From assembly GCF_027580225.2 (NCBI RefSeq), contig NC_073343.2, forward strand, positions 1,674,001 to 1,738,000: a DNA stretch of 64,000 nucleotides. Reading direction: 5' to 3'. The position numbers and the translations under genes are program-made. Below are positions 38,701 through 46,600 of this stretch, in pieces; position 1 is the first letter of the stretch, and each line of letters starts with the position of its first letter. Below the pieces are notes generated by a model. The model was not told where the DNA came from. It worked only from the letters and a program-made list of their open reading frames with translations, and searched no databases. The DNA is from Misgurnus anguillicaudatus (Eukaryota; Chordata; Actinopteri; Cypriniformes; Cobitidae).

Positions 38701-41700
38701 TAATCAATACTCACTTAAGACAGAGGTGGCAGGTTTTCTTAGGCGCAATAATTGGGGTAAACTGTACCGAGGGTAAACTGAAACTAGTCAGGCAAACGGT
38801 AGAGCAAAACAGCTGGTTAGAGCCTTTTCGCTGGAATGCAGTTTGACCCTTCTGCAAGACTTTAGAGCAGCCAGAGCAGCAGATCCGGACAGTGGGTGGG
38901 GGGGCGTGGATCTGCGGTGGGGGCTGGAGGCGAGGTTGCGACATCATTGGCTGCTGCATCCGAGGTTGGGTATGCATTTGAGGTTGCATCTGGGCGTTGG
39001 GTTGCAGCCGCAGTTGAAGCTGAGCTTGGGGCGGCAGAACTAACGCCCCCCTGAGTGAAGTAGCCTGGGTCATCACTGGAAATGAAGATGGCTGGGCGGG
39101 TGCCACAGAGGCTACGGTGAAAAAAAACTATTTGTTAGAAAGAACTGGAATCTGAAGGTCCTGCATGGCATGTTTTGTGCATTAAAATATATTTTTGTGC
39201 ATTAAAATGGCAAAATTCATGCAAATATATCTGTTTATTAACATGTAGCTAAATTGTTGTTTTTACAACAATATACAAGTATTTACTGTTTAAAGGTGGG
39301 ATGCATGATCTCTGAAAGCCAGTGTTGACATTTAAAATCAACTTCAACAAACACACTCCTACCCCAATAGAATCTGGACCTTCTTTTGATAGACACGCCC
39401 CACACATACGCAACCCAGGCAACGATGTAGGTTAGTAGACACGCCCCTTACTGCTGATTGGCTGAAGTGTGTTTTGGTAGTCAGCCCGACTCCCTTTTCC
39501 AAAGTGTTTATCAAAAATCATGCACCCCACCTGTAAGTTATTTTACTAAACATTTGTAGCCTACCTTGTCTCATTTGATAGTTGTTTGATTGAACAAAAG
39601 TCACTCACCCTCACAAAAATAATGTTAACTGATAATCCCCTTAATGTCAGATACTAAAAGTCAGAAAGAGAATCATCTGCAAAAATGCAAATGTTCTCAC
39701 CAGAAACCGCACCACTGTTGTTACCTCTAACGGAGAACACAGAGCTTATCCTCAGCTCATCTGAAGGAGAGGCGGCCTGAAATAAGACATACATTTCTTA
39801 TTACAAGACACAACTTCTCAATACGAACTGAAGTGAAGACTAAACAAATCTCACCTCGTTTTCTTCGTTTTCACTCTCAATCTCCTGTTTAACATTGCCG
39901 GTGTCAGTCTGGGGTAATAACGCTTTATCATAATCCTCATCTATAGGTTCGTCCTTAATTTGTATTACAGGTGAGAAATGGGTTTCTTTATCTGTGCGTT
40001 GCCCAGCAGGTGGAGTCTTCTGTAACGGTAAATGACAGACAGTCTCATACTTGATCTGGCAACCGCGTTCAAACTGCATCATACATTATCTTTATTGTTA
40101 AAGGGATGGTTCACCCAAAAATGAAAATTCTAATTTTCTCATCCTCATGTTGTTCTAAACTTTGATGAACACAAAAGAAGATATTTCGATAAAGGATGGT
40201 AAGCACACAGCTGATTGTAACCACTGACTTCCATACTAGGAAAACAAATATTATGGAAGTGCTCGTAAGACCTCCGTTCATCTTCGGAACACAGTTTAAG
40301 ATGTTTTATATTTAGTCAGAGAGCTTGTTGACCCTTCATTGAAAATCTACGTATAGTTTACTGTCCATGTCCAGAAAGGTAATAAAAACATCATCAAAAT
40401 AGTCCATGTGACATCAGTGGGTCAGTTAGAATGTGTTGAAGCATAAAAAATACATTTTGGTCCAAAAATTCCGACTTTATTCAGCATTGTCTTCTCTTCC
40501 ATGTCTGTTGTGAAGCACACGACAAAGTGAATACTAAAGTCATGTGACTGCAGTGATGCGGCTGACGTGTTATCTGGTGCACCCCAGCTGTTTTTTTTTT
40601 TGTGCGCCCGAGCTTCCTTTACAGTTTGAGGGAGATGCATGCTGTAAGTTTGAAAAAAAACTTTGCAAACATGTCTGAGGATAACACGTCATCTACGTCA
40701 CTGCAGTCGCGTGACTTTGCGCTTCACAACCGAAGAGAAGACAATGCTGAATAAAGTCGAAATTTTTGTTATTTTTGGACCAAAATGTATTTTGGATGCT
40801 TCAACACATTTTAACTGACCAACTGATGTGACATGGACTACTTTGATGATGTTTTTGTTACCTTTCTGGACATGGACGGTACACCGTGCATAGATTTTCA
40901 ATGAAGGGTCAACAAGCTCTCGGACCAAATACAAAACATCCCAAACTGTGTTCCGAAGATGAACGGAGGTCCCACAAGTCTGAAACGACATGAATGACAT
41001 TATTTTCATTTTTGGGTGAACTATCCCTTTAAACATAAGACTAAAGAAGACATGTGATTTAATGGGGCATTTACACAGACAACAATATGCAACAGCAAAG
41101 CAGTCAGAAGTTTTCCAAACTTCGTTTTACCCAAACTTACACTGGTGTCTGCCGGAGATGTCCTAATTTCAGCTTGTGATGGTGTTTCCTGGATATCTGA
41201 AGCAGTCAGAAAAACAACAGTAAGACATACACTTTCATATAGTGCTTACCCGTGTTAAACAACAATAAAGATTTACAAACAATTTATTTCGGATGCCTAA
41301 GGTCATTTGTACCTATAACAGTGTCAGGTGAAGGAATTTCAAAATTTTCCTCAGAAGCTTTTGTTCGCTCTTCATCCATTTTTGAAGATCCACTGTTAGA
41401 GTTACTTTGTTCATCTACAGTTAGAGAAAAACGCATTTTAAGCATAAAAACAGTTCAAAGTTACAGTATAGTTTAAGTCTAACTCATTTGATGACTGTAC
41501 AAGATAAAATAATATAGTACAATATAGTAAATAAAATAATTGGTTGCTTAGTAAATGATTCCAGAAAATTAAACTTGCCTGCATCTGCACCAGTAGTTGG
41601 TACTCCATCTTGACTTTCATTTTTATCACCAACACCACCTTCATCATCGCTGTTTCTTTCTAACTGAGAGTAAACCTGCTGCTTAAAGCTACTGTCCATT

Positions 41701-41898
41701 TCCCACTCATCTTCATCTGCCCCAAAGACAGGAAGTCCATCAAGCTCGTCATCCATGTTAGGATCCTCAGATGGAGCTTGACCCTTCGATGTTTTAACCT
41801 CCGGTTCTAAAAGACATAATACAAGATGAAATATACCGGCGTGAGAGATTTAACTTTAAACTATCAAGGTAAAAGTGTGAGGTACCTGATGACTCCAT
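5703..41898 (-). CDS. zmym4: Zinc finger MYM-type protein, ZMYM4-like (28 exons, 1438 aa)
   Basis: Coding exons in transcript order: 41886-41898, 41579-41806, 41313-41414, 41141-41196, 39855-40073, 39701-39776 (or 39725-39776), 38715-39111, 36242-36404, 35460-35666, 35007-35154, 33777-33892, 32343-32639, 32103-32253, 31704-31876, 29880-29994, 29236-29355, 26814-26857, 26572-26719, 26326-26456, 24733-24862, 23136-23327, 20305-20399, 8859-9009, 8532-8683, 8006-8120, 6230-6478, 6012-6132, 5703-5910. Phases agree at every junction and total 4317 bases including the stop. ZMYM2/3/4 proteins are nuclear, SUMO-binding chromatin factors tied to LSD1-CoREST-type complexes. In order: an acidic N-terminus, SUMO-type motifs IKDE and VKQE, a Gln/Pro/Met stretch, ten MYM fingers, a Pro/Val/Tyr block, a basic stretch and DUF3504. 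Length is near ZMYM2/4. Intron 2 has a GC donor. The paralogue choice is weaker than the family call. Confidence 0.88.
6526..7433. mobile_element. Foldback MITE, ~0.9 kb, in a ZMYM intron
   Basis: Terminal inverted repeats GGGTGATTCTCACGAAA at the left and the matching TTTCGTGAGAATCACCC at the right. The interior is AT-rich and non-coding. Further partial symmetry is visible inward (GCGGTAATGA-type words on both sides). Flanks ATTT on both sides may be a short target duplication. Confidence 0.75.
7798..7866 (+). repeat. Fish SINE 3'-tail fragment
   Basis: The segment from TGTATAGCTTATATGCACTG to CATCTGCCAAATGCATAAA matches the conserved tail shared by teleost V-SINEs and related LINEs (recalled, not searched). 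The rest of 7434-8005 is AT-rich with nothing else recognised. Confidence 0.5.
9039..9416. mobile_element. Short foldback element with ACCGTATTTTCCGGA termini
   Basis: The left end ACCGTATTTTCCGG is mirrored by CCGGAAAATACGGT at the right. Subterminal GCGACTTATA words are repeated in both orientations, as in a widespread non-autonomous DNA transposon of fish. The interior contains GAGAGGGCGCTATA. No coding capacity. Confidence 0.7.
9417..9795. other. Intronic stretch without recognised features
   Basis: Unique-looking intron sequence between two transposon copies. No exon or hairpin was noted. Confidence 0.3.
9796..10238. mobile_element. hAT-like MITE with 8-bp target duplication
   Basis: Ends TAGGGCTGCAACGATTAATC and the inverse. 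Flanked by GCGATAAC (9788-9795) and GCGATAAT (10239-10246), a near-perfect 8-bp target-site duplication typical of hAT elements. Interior non-coding. Confidence 0.85.
10678..10930. mobile_element. TTAA-flanked foldback element
   Basis: TTAAAGGAACAGTATGTA at the left is mirrored by TACATACTGTTCCTTTAA at the right. Partial relatives occur at about 13150-13250 and 51190-51303. It shares its right TTAA with the next element. Confidence 0.65.
10927..12233. mobile_element. TTAA-flanked foldback element with an internal foldback
   Basis: Left TTAAAGATGCAATTTGTA and right TTACAAATTGCACCTTTAA are inverted. Inside, about 11706-11820, CTGCGTCCGAAA and TTTCGGACGCA form a second, nested inverted pair. 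Small open frames here are not convincing genes. Confidence 0.65.
12766..13046 (-). other. Candidate orphan exon, 93 codons, unknown protein
   Basis: A minus-strand frame preceded by a plausible acceptor (TTTAG then GAATG) and ending in a stop at 12766. It encodes a mixed-composition peptide ([13 protein letters not shown] near the start, an Ala/Glu-rich middle, HKRRRVC near the end) unlike the surrounding AT-rich DNA. It lies downstream of the BEN-like exon on the same strand, but the phases do not match a direct splice (phase 0 donor, phase 1 acceptor). I do not recognise it. It could be the last exon of a nested gene or a chance open frame. Confidence 0.25.
13263..14360. mobile_element. 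TTAA-flanked foldback element, ~1.1 kb
   Basis: The left end TTAAAGGGATAGTTAACCC and right end GTTCACCCAAAAATGA...TTTAA are imperfectly inverted. Subterminal blocks such as CTCCGTTCATCTTCGGAACA recur inverted near 14270. Same family as 26950-27170 and 40098-41032. Termini and TTAA suggest a piggyBac-like non-autonomous family (inference). Open frames within it are shadows of the element. Confidence 0.75.
14393..14886 (-). CDS. BEN-domain-like exon nested in the large ZMYM intron
   Basis: An open frame of about 165 codons with a good acceptor (CTGTTGCAG before GAGTCGG, or slightly upstream) and a possible donor GTAGTA after AAC CCA AAG at about 14416. An acidic N-terminal part is followed by [38 protein letters not shown] and [20 protein letters not shown]. 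The last part resembles the helical pattern of BEN domains, DNA- or protein-binding modules in chromatin factors. It starts and ends in phase 0, like ZMYM exons 22 and 23, so cassette inclusion in ZMYM is possible but not expected for the family. More likely it belongs to a separate nested gene or a retained fragment of one. Two degraded copies lie at 17.4-18.0 kb. Confidence 0.5.
15064..15268. repeat. Near-perfect long hairpin, ~85-base arms
   Basis: The left arm 15064-15148 and right arm 15183-15268 are inverted copies separated by about 34 bases. The core CAGCCAGCTCCTTGTTTCCT and its complement are identical, with few mismatches elsewhere. Both strands therefore contain the same short open frame. 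Could be a compact foldback element or a recent inverted duplication. Confidence 0.8.
15776..16196. mobile_element. Foldback element, family of 29459-29811
   Basis: AAAGTCCGTATAAAGTCATTT near the left and the inverse-like TTGGACTATACACAGGCTT at the right. The interior shares blocks with 29459-29811 (GTGTTCAGGATTATTTGGG, GCTCGATG, TGTGGTGT). Repeat family not named. Confidence 0.6.
16630..17204. mobile_element. TTAA-flanked foldback element, diverged
   Basis: Left TTAAAGGAATATTCCA. Inner blocks CATGTCATCCAAGA and GGATTACATTGGGGTGAG are inverted relatives. Same family as the better preserved copy at 23585-24496 (TTTGTTCAGTCGAGAA, AAGACCCTTATGCCT). Confidence 0.6.
17361..17561 (-). pseudogene. 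Decayed BEN-like exon copy (C)
   Basis: The minus strand encodes [20 protein letters not shown] followed by [12 protein letters not shown], which aligns with [20 protein letters not shown] and [12 protein letters not shown] of the intact exon at 14393-14886. Similarity fades on both sides and no complete exon structure remains. The frame is short and followed by low-complexity sequence. Confidence 0.5.
17690..18030 (-). pseudogene. Decayed BEN-like exon copy (B)
   Basis: Nucleotide similarity to 14480-14930 is clear: CAACCGAATCGATCGGGCCG, TGATGAAGTTCCTTAGGTTC and CAAAAGGCTTTGTCAGCTGT all have close counterparts, in the same order. On the minus strand [17 protein letters not shown] is followed by in-frame stops and frame changes, so this copy is broken. 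It includes the former acceptor region near 17995. Confidence 0.65.
18301..19070. mobile_element. Foldback element, ~0.77 kb
   Basis: Long inverted similarity: the left (CACCTAAAGCCCTG, ATGCTGGCCCGAGAATTTTC, CACTCGGTG-type words) reappears in reverse order and complement at the right (GAAAATTCTCGGGCCAGCAT variant, CAGGGCTTTAAGTGC). Non-coding. Confidence 0.7.
19071..20304. other. Intron sequence without recognised features
   Basis: AT-rich and unique-looking on reading. A short minus-strand open frame around 19231-19413 has no recognisable motif. Nothing else was noted. Confidence 0.35.
20559..22489. mobile_element. Middle hAT-like element of the nest
   Basis: Begins TAGGGTTGTGCCGATAGAC and ends ATCGTTCGACACTA (the end split by the inner insertion). 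Flanked by GTTCAGAG (20551-20558) and GTTCGGAG (22490-22497), one mismatch in eight. Subterminal ATCGTGTATC words occur at both ends. Interior 20700-21200 contains GC-richer non-coding sequence with small foldback (CGTGCGTAGG ... CTACGCCGTAGG). Confidence 0.8.
21415..22483. mobile_element. Inner hAT-like element of the nest
   Basis: Ends AGGGCCCTATAA and TTATAGGGCCCT, perfectly inverted. Perfect 8-bp target duplication ACACTAGT at 21407-21414 and 22484-22491. Subterminal ATTCCG words are repeated (several near 21445-21485 and 22385-22460). A plus-strand open frame at 22183-22617 crosses the element end and is not taken as a gene. Confidence 0.88.
23585..24496. mobile_element. TTAA-flanked foldback element, ~0.9 kb
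   Basis: TTAAAGGAATATTC and GAATATTCCTTTAA at the ends. Extended inverted blocks (TTTACTCACCACCATGTCAT and complement) run well over 250 bases inward. Good-quality member of the family also seen at 16630-17204. Confidence 0.8.
25413..26121. mobile_element. hAT-like MITE with 8-bp target duplication
   Basis: Ends TAGGGATGCTCA and TGAGCATCCCTA. Perfect duplication ATTATAAT at 25405-25412 and 26122-26129. Interior GC-richer around 25620-25720 but no plausible gene. Confidence 0.88.
26950..27170. mobile_element. Short TTAA-flanked MITE
   Basis: TTAATGGGATGGTTCACCC at the left and AGAACTATCCCTTTAA at the right, with inverted ATCATTTACTCACC and AGTAAATGAT blocks. Short member of the family at 13263-14360 and 40098-41032. 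Confidence 0.7.
27664..28464. mobile_element. Harbinger-like MITE nested in the hAT-like element
   Basis: Ends TGCTGCATTTACACCAACCG and CGGTTGGTGCAAACTCAGCA (inverted, with mismatches), flanked by TTA on each side (27661-27663 and 28465-28467). A 3-bp TWA duplication is typical of PIF/Harbinger. CpG-rich interior (GACGCGTTT, GGCGCG words). Confidence 0.7.
28465..28738. mobile_element. TTAA-flanked short foldback abutting the Harbinger-like MITE
   Basis: TTAAAGGGACACAAGGCA at the left is mirrored by TGCCTTGTGTGCCTTTAA at the right. Its left TTAA overlaps the right TTA duplication of the neighbouring element, so one inserted at the border of the other. Confidence 0.7.
29459..29811. mobile_element. 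Foldback element, family of 15776-16196
   Basis: AAGTCCGTGTAAAGTCATTT and AGACTTTACACGGACTTT are inverted at the ends. Interior shares GTGTTCAGGATTATTTGGG with the other copy. Non-coding. Confidence 0.7.
30123..31154. mobile_element. Foldback element, ~1.0 kb, with transposon-like coding remnant
   Basis: ATATGAAGAGTTTGGTTCC and GGAACCAAACTCTTCATAT are perfect inverted ends. Inside, the minus strand at about 30600-30830 has a short peptide beginning [20 protein letters not shown] that looks like a repeat-encoded remnant rather than a host gene. Confidence 0.7.
31163..31635. mobile_element. TTAA-flanked foldback element
   Basis: TTAAAGAGCACTTATTATG at the left and CATAAGTGCCCTTTAA at the right. 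Related by its ends to the larger element 36904-38671. Confidence 0.65.
32890..33215. repeat. Degenerate minisatellite, ~20-24-bp units
   Basis: About fifteen variant units built on CGATTATTTAAACRAACAA and its relatives, with core TTATTTAAAC. Unit length drifts, so phase is not constant. Lies between ZMYM exons 11 and 12. Confidence 0.8.
33492..33712. mobile_element. Short fish foldback repeat
   Basis: CTGGTTTCACAGACAAGGCTT at the left is partly mirrored by AAGCCTCGCCTGTAAACCC at the right, and ACTAGGCCTTA by TAGGACTAGCC. A common fish repeat by memory. Confidence 0.5.
34256..34995. mobile_element. Foldback repeat related to 48730-49470
   Basis: Shares with the 48.7-49.5 kb region the ordered blocks CCAGGCCAGTAGATGG, CACTACACGCCTGCGCACAT, GTCAAATAAACTATGC and a terminal GTGTAAACG-type end. 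Small open frames on both strands here are by-products. Family not identified. Confidence 0.5.
35790..36180. repeat. Fragment of the dispersed CCAGTCATAAGGG repeat
   Basis: Contains TGGAAACCAGTCATAAGGGCC and, near 36140, the GGTTGGCTATTGCTCCAAATA block. Both blocks occur in the copy at 50931-51655. Known by memory as a very common fish DNA repeat. Confidence 0.5.
37069..37853. mobile_element. CACTGCAAAAA foldback element (copy 1)
   Basis: Begins CACTGCAAAAAAT, ends TTTTTTTGCAGTG. Ordered subrepeats (TAGTATTTTTGTCTTG, GAGCAAAACGACCCAAGAAA, TAAAACAAGCAAA, TGGGGTAAGC) appear forward and then in reverse complement, more than once, so the copy is itself a compound of inverted units. Confidence 0.75.
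37921..38288. mobile_element. CACTGCAAAAA foldback element (copy 2)
   Basis: A shorter copy of the same family, from CACTGCAAAACG to AATTTTTTGCAGTG, 68 bases after copy 1 ends. Confidence 0.7.
39290..39533. mobile_element. Short foldback element
   Basis: TTAAAGGTGGGATGCATGAT at the left is mirrored by ATCATGCACCCCACCTGTAA at the right. Interior non-coding. Confidence 0.6.
40098..41032. mobile_element. TTAA-flanked foldback element, ~0.93 kb
   Basis: Ends TTAAAGGGATGGTTCACCC and GGGTGAACTATCCCTTTAA. Long inverted arms including CGTTCATCTTCGGAACACAG and its complement. Clearest member of the family at 13263-14360 and 26950-27170. Lies between ZMYM exons 4 and 5. Confidence 0.8.
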
Positions 41899-42853
41899 CT
41901 ACTCCAAATATACTAACAGCAGGTTGACTCGCTAAATTATAAAACAAAAACATAAATGTAAGTTTTCCGTTGTATTAAAAGCCACTGTTAGAAATAACTT
42001 CACAGCACCACAATGTTTTTTATGATATTGCAACAAACAAAAATGAAAACCATATTTTAAATCTGACCAAAAGATTATTCTTTATTTAAAAACATATCAT
42101 ACAAAATATAACATTTTAAATGGCATGAATATACTGCACAGCAAGAATAGCCCGTTTATGTTTGACAGATACTGATGGCTATGCTTGAAAGGAAACGCTA
42201 ACCAAAATAATACTATATATTTCTATTTTACAGTGGCCTTTCTACGCTTCATGTTACATTATAAACAGTTCAGCATTTAATTATCACGTTAAAACCATAC
42301 ATACGCCAGCAATTCCTAGTGTTTTGGAGGCAAATTTCATTCTTCTGCGACAGGGATAATGGAAAGGTGACGTATTTCCCGTTCCCTGGCTGTGTATGCG
42401 ACCCAACAGACCATAACTACTGATACTCTATACATTTCTTTGTATAAATGTATTTTATTCTTAGTTTCAGCACTGTTACACAAATATATTATAACACATA
42501 CGTCTTTACTACTATATGATAAAACATATAAAAAGTAATGGGATCACACTGTATGTGCATTGAGAGATGCACTCTCACTCTGCAGATTCCCTGCACGCTT
42601 GCGGGCATCTGCGTTTAGGAATGCCTCATGAATGATTGACACTGCTACGTTGATAACACGCCGGATTTTTTTCTATTAGCCAAATCGCTGCACACGTTTA
42701 TTAAAAACTACATTTTGACATACATTTTGACTATAAATCTATTGATCATCGACATTCCGCTCAAAGACCTGCATTACACACGCGCATGCTAGCAGGCTAG
42801 ATATGAGAAAGGCTATTCTAACCTAAAAGAAGTGTGCTCTTAAATATACTTAC

Positions 42854-43030
42854 GTAGAAATAATGGTCGATTGTCAAATGGGGACTTGCATGCGTATTCT
42901 TAATCTGTTATGTCTTTTAAATCTTGACTTTTGTGCTGTACGTACGTACAAAGCCTTTCACTGAAGCAACAGCGGGAATCAACCTCCTACTGGTTTCCCA
43001 ACACTCCACAATTAGTTTTCTGCCCCCATG
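42854..43030 (-). other. zmym4: Putative 5' noncoding exon of the ZMYM gene
   Basis: The ZMYM ATG at 41898 is only 13 bases from its donor, so an upstream untranslated exon is expected. On the minus strand a strong donor GTAAGTA follows base 42854. An acceptor such as TTTAG near 41935 could join it to the ATG exon. The 5' limit is a guess. Confidence 0.4.
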
Positions 43031-43646
43031 CGTCAGGGAGGACACAATGCAGCGACACAATAAAAAACATTATTAAATAAAAACATCTGTCGTTAAGTAT
43101 TAATTAAATAATTAAAAGAATCATGTTATTTTTCTTTTTATGAATAATGTTTGCTTTGGTACAGACATGGATTAATATAAAAAAAAAAACAATTTCGGTA
43201 CTTTCCGGTTGCTCTTTGCTGCCAATTTTGAGATATTAGCAGGTTTTGGATTTTTGTAGTCTGTAAATATGAACACATATTTAAATCGTTTAAATATTAC
43301 TAATATCGAGCGTTAATAAGATAAATAATATTCTAAGTAACCTAATGTATTCGACAAAATGTAATCTGAATAGATTAGCAAACGCGTTTAAACCATACGT
43401 AAGTTAATTCCAGAAAGGGATCATATGTAGCATTTATACATATCTATGGCATTTACGTATTCTTTTTACTTAGTTAACGTAATTTGCTTCGCTACAATCA
43501 AACTTTTATTTTGAAAGCAAAATCTCTTGTTATAGTACTTCCGGTTGCCCAGCGCTACATATTTGGAGACTTGAGCAGGTTGTGGCAGTTTAATCTAAAG
43601 TCTTTCAATATTGACACATTTATAAATCGTGTTGTCTCGCAAAGGG
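43031..43646. promoter_or_regulatory. Head-to-head promoter region of ZMYM and RTRAF
   Basis: The two genes are transcribed outward from this interval. A consensus ETS-type site ACTTCCGG lies at 43537-43544 and a variant CTTTCCGG at 43201-43208. No TATA box was assigned. Regulatory role is inferred from position and the motifs. Confidence 0.45.
43198..43630 (+). repeat. Diverged direct duplication of the RTRAF promoter/leader
   Basis: 43198-43288 and 43535-43630 share, in order, GTACTT(T)CCGGTTGC, TTTGRGA, GCAGGTTKTGG, TAATCT/TAGTCT, RTATTGAC-like and ATAAATCG. The downstream copy ends 17 bases before the RTRAF ATG, the upstream copy about 340 bases earlier. Identity is moderate, so the event is old. 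Confidence 0.55.
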
Positions 43647-46600
43647 ATGTTTCGCAGAAAGCTTGCAGCTTTAGAGTACCACAACCCGACGGGATTTGAT
43701 TGTAAAGGTAGGAGTCATATTGACAGCCTAAAGACGTCAAGATTTCAATGACGTGTGCCACCTCATGTTCATGTTCATGATCATGTTATCTGCATTATTA
43801 TACAAAAACCTTTAAATAAACTAAACCTGTCAGTTCTGATCAAAATAAAGCGTTTAAAGTCACTAGTCCGTCATTTTCCTGTTTAAACAAATATGGCTTA
43901 TTCGGTGTCAAGTTAACAAGAGGTCCGTGACAAAATGTTGATTTTAATCATTCTTTTCTCAAAAACATGTGTTTATGGTGAGGAAAGCTAAATGTCACAG
44001 ATGAACATTTATTGAGTAACTTTAATAAGTAACTTTATTGAGTAGAGGGGTGTCAAAATTTCAATTTCACCGAAAATCTAAAGAGGAAATGAGGTGAAGA
44101 TGATAGTATCATTATTTTATTAATACATACTCATTGCTAGATCTATAAGTAGAATAATTTCACAATTTCACGTGACAGTTCATACATGCAAACTAGTAAA
44201 AAACCAATTGTCGGCCACTTTACAGACAGCGGATAATTTATTGTACTGGGAAACCTGGGTTGATTTGACATGGATAACCCAAATTTGTTCAGATGGCCAG
44301 AATGATACTTGTGCCCTATGTAATTATTATAATGAGAGTTTTCTAATGTTTATGCAACTTACCCTACGCAGATGAAACAGAATTCAGAAATTTCATAGTT
44401 TGGCTGGAAGATCAAAAAATCCGGCACTACAAAATCGAGGACAGAGGAAACCTCAGAAACATCCCCAGCTCAGACTGGCCTAAATACTTGGAAGATGTGA
44501 GTTGGAAGCCTATTTTATTTATTTATCCTAAAATCAGTGACAAAATATATATTTTTTTTATATTATTAAGCATAAAAAATATATTATATTTTATTTATGT
44601 GTAATGTTTATTTCATGCTTTCTAGTATCTTCAAGATCTGAAGTGTCCATTCAGCAGTAAAGAAAGACCGGAGATCGTTGACTGGCTTCTGGGTCTTGCT
44701 GTTCGTTTTGAGTATGGAGATAATGGTATGATTCATTTATTGGGGATAATAATGAATATTTGACCATTCCCAGTAAAAATGCATATTGATAAAATGTATA
44801 GCTTGAATGCCCTGTAAGCTGCTTTGGATAAACGAGTCTCTAAAATGCAGAAACGTAAATGTATAGTGTAATGACCAATGAGTAGGATCTTTATTCTAGT
44901 GGGATCAATAAAGGTCTTTATCCTAAACCCCATTCACACAGCACTTTGGTCCAAGAAAATGTTCCTAAAATTGGCAGAGAGGCTTCTGTGTGAACACAAA
45001 CACAACATGTAAATGTTCTGGGATCGCTCCCGTAAAGAAGACCTAGTAACATTGCCGTAACATTCACATAACACATCCGGTGTAAACAAGAGGCAGAAGT
45101 TATTATTCAGCTCTTTGACACAGGGATTTAAACACAGATCAACATTCACAACAAACTGGACACTATTCGTGCTGAAGCTGAGATCATTCAGCAGCATGAA
45201 AGAACAGCACATCACGCGCTTCTTATGATCTTGTCATAAACAAAAATGCACAAGGGTGGTTTTTTCGAGAGAAATCATGGATAATTAGCAAACTTCAGAC
45301 GCTGTGGAATAAAACTACCAAATGGAGGACTTGCGTGCAATACCAGTCCCTTCAGAAAAACACGATTATGGGATCGCATGATTCAATGCATAATCAGGCA
45401 AAGTCCGTTATGCGGAGGTCGAATTTTTTAAATACGCTGCACCTTCGCCACATAAATTGCAGATTTCGGCTTGCAAAATATGCGGGGCTTGCATGATTTC
45501 ATAATCCTCGCATTTTCATACCAAAAAGTCATATATATCTTAGCAGAAAGTTGAAAATCTTACATTTACTTCACACATGCGCAGCTATGTCCCCTGTTGT
45601 CATGGGAATGTTAGGAAGTGAAGTAATTATGCAATGTGAACATCAATGAATAGCTGCAAACAGTTTTTGCAAGTTCCCACAATGTTGGCAAGTTCCCGCA
45701 ATTTCATTGCCGCGTATTCCATCGCATTTTTTAGGAAAACATGGCGCAAGATCAAGGATTTTTGCCCCCGCAACAATCACAAAAATCTCAGCGTTTTTCT
45801 GGAAGGACTGCAATACGTCACGTGTCTTTATGGGATCTTTACTGTATGTGTGTTAATGCACGCATAAATCCTGGAAAAACACGGGCAGTGTGAAATGAAC
45901 CAAAAACAAATGAACCAGACAAATCCCGAACATGTTTTACGTGTAAATTCCGTAATCTCTGTGTGAAAAGGGCTTTAATGTAATAACCAAGGAGTAGGAT
46001 CTTTATCCTAATGTGATCAATAAATTACCCATCTATGGTTTTTCTGGAAGCGTTCTAAAAATTGTTCAAACCCAGACCACTAGATGGCAGTATTTGCTAA
46101 GTTTGCAATTTACAGTATAGATAGCTACTCTACACAGCATTGATTGCATATTTTGATATTTTGAAATCTGGTTAGAATAAAGGGGACATATCATGAAAAT
46201 CTGACTTTTCCATGGTGAAGTGCTATAATTGGGTCCCCAGTGCTTCTAATAACCTAGAAAATGTGAAAAAGATCAACCCAGTAACTTAGTTTTGGTAAAC
46301 CATTCTCTGCAAGCATGTGAAGAAAATAGGTTATTGAAATTTGGCTCCCCTTGTGATGTCAGAAGGGGATAATACCACCCCTTAACCTGAATAATCCTAC
46401 CATTGCACAGCCATTTAGTTCAGAGATCAGCTCATTTGCATTTAAAATAACACACCCAAAATGGCACATTTTGCTCACACCTACAAAGCTATAATAAATT
46501 ATCTATAACTTTAAATATGTACTCTGGGGACAACAAAAATGTATTTTACATCTTGTGAAATGTCTCCTTTAAAACAATTTGCTCTAGGTAGAGAATGATG

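Larger units (their letters stand above)
29880..39111 (-). other. zmym4: ZMYM exons encoding ten MYM-type zinc fingers
   Basis: Exons 7-15 encode about residues 231-820. Ten Cys-rich units of the form CxxC(x~19-26)FCxxxC can be counted. They begin CCSGC, CHLC, CNVC, CENC, CPYC, CTSC, CKQC, CEYC, CANC and CYGC. The second, third and seventh are split by introns. Just before finger 1 is a low-complexity run rich in Gln, Met and Pro (about residues 260-300). MYM fingers are protein-interaction modules in this family. The tenth unit ends in exon 15, whose donor (GTGTGC) is weak but is the one that keeps the phase. Confidence 0.85.
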
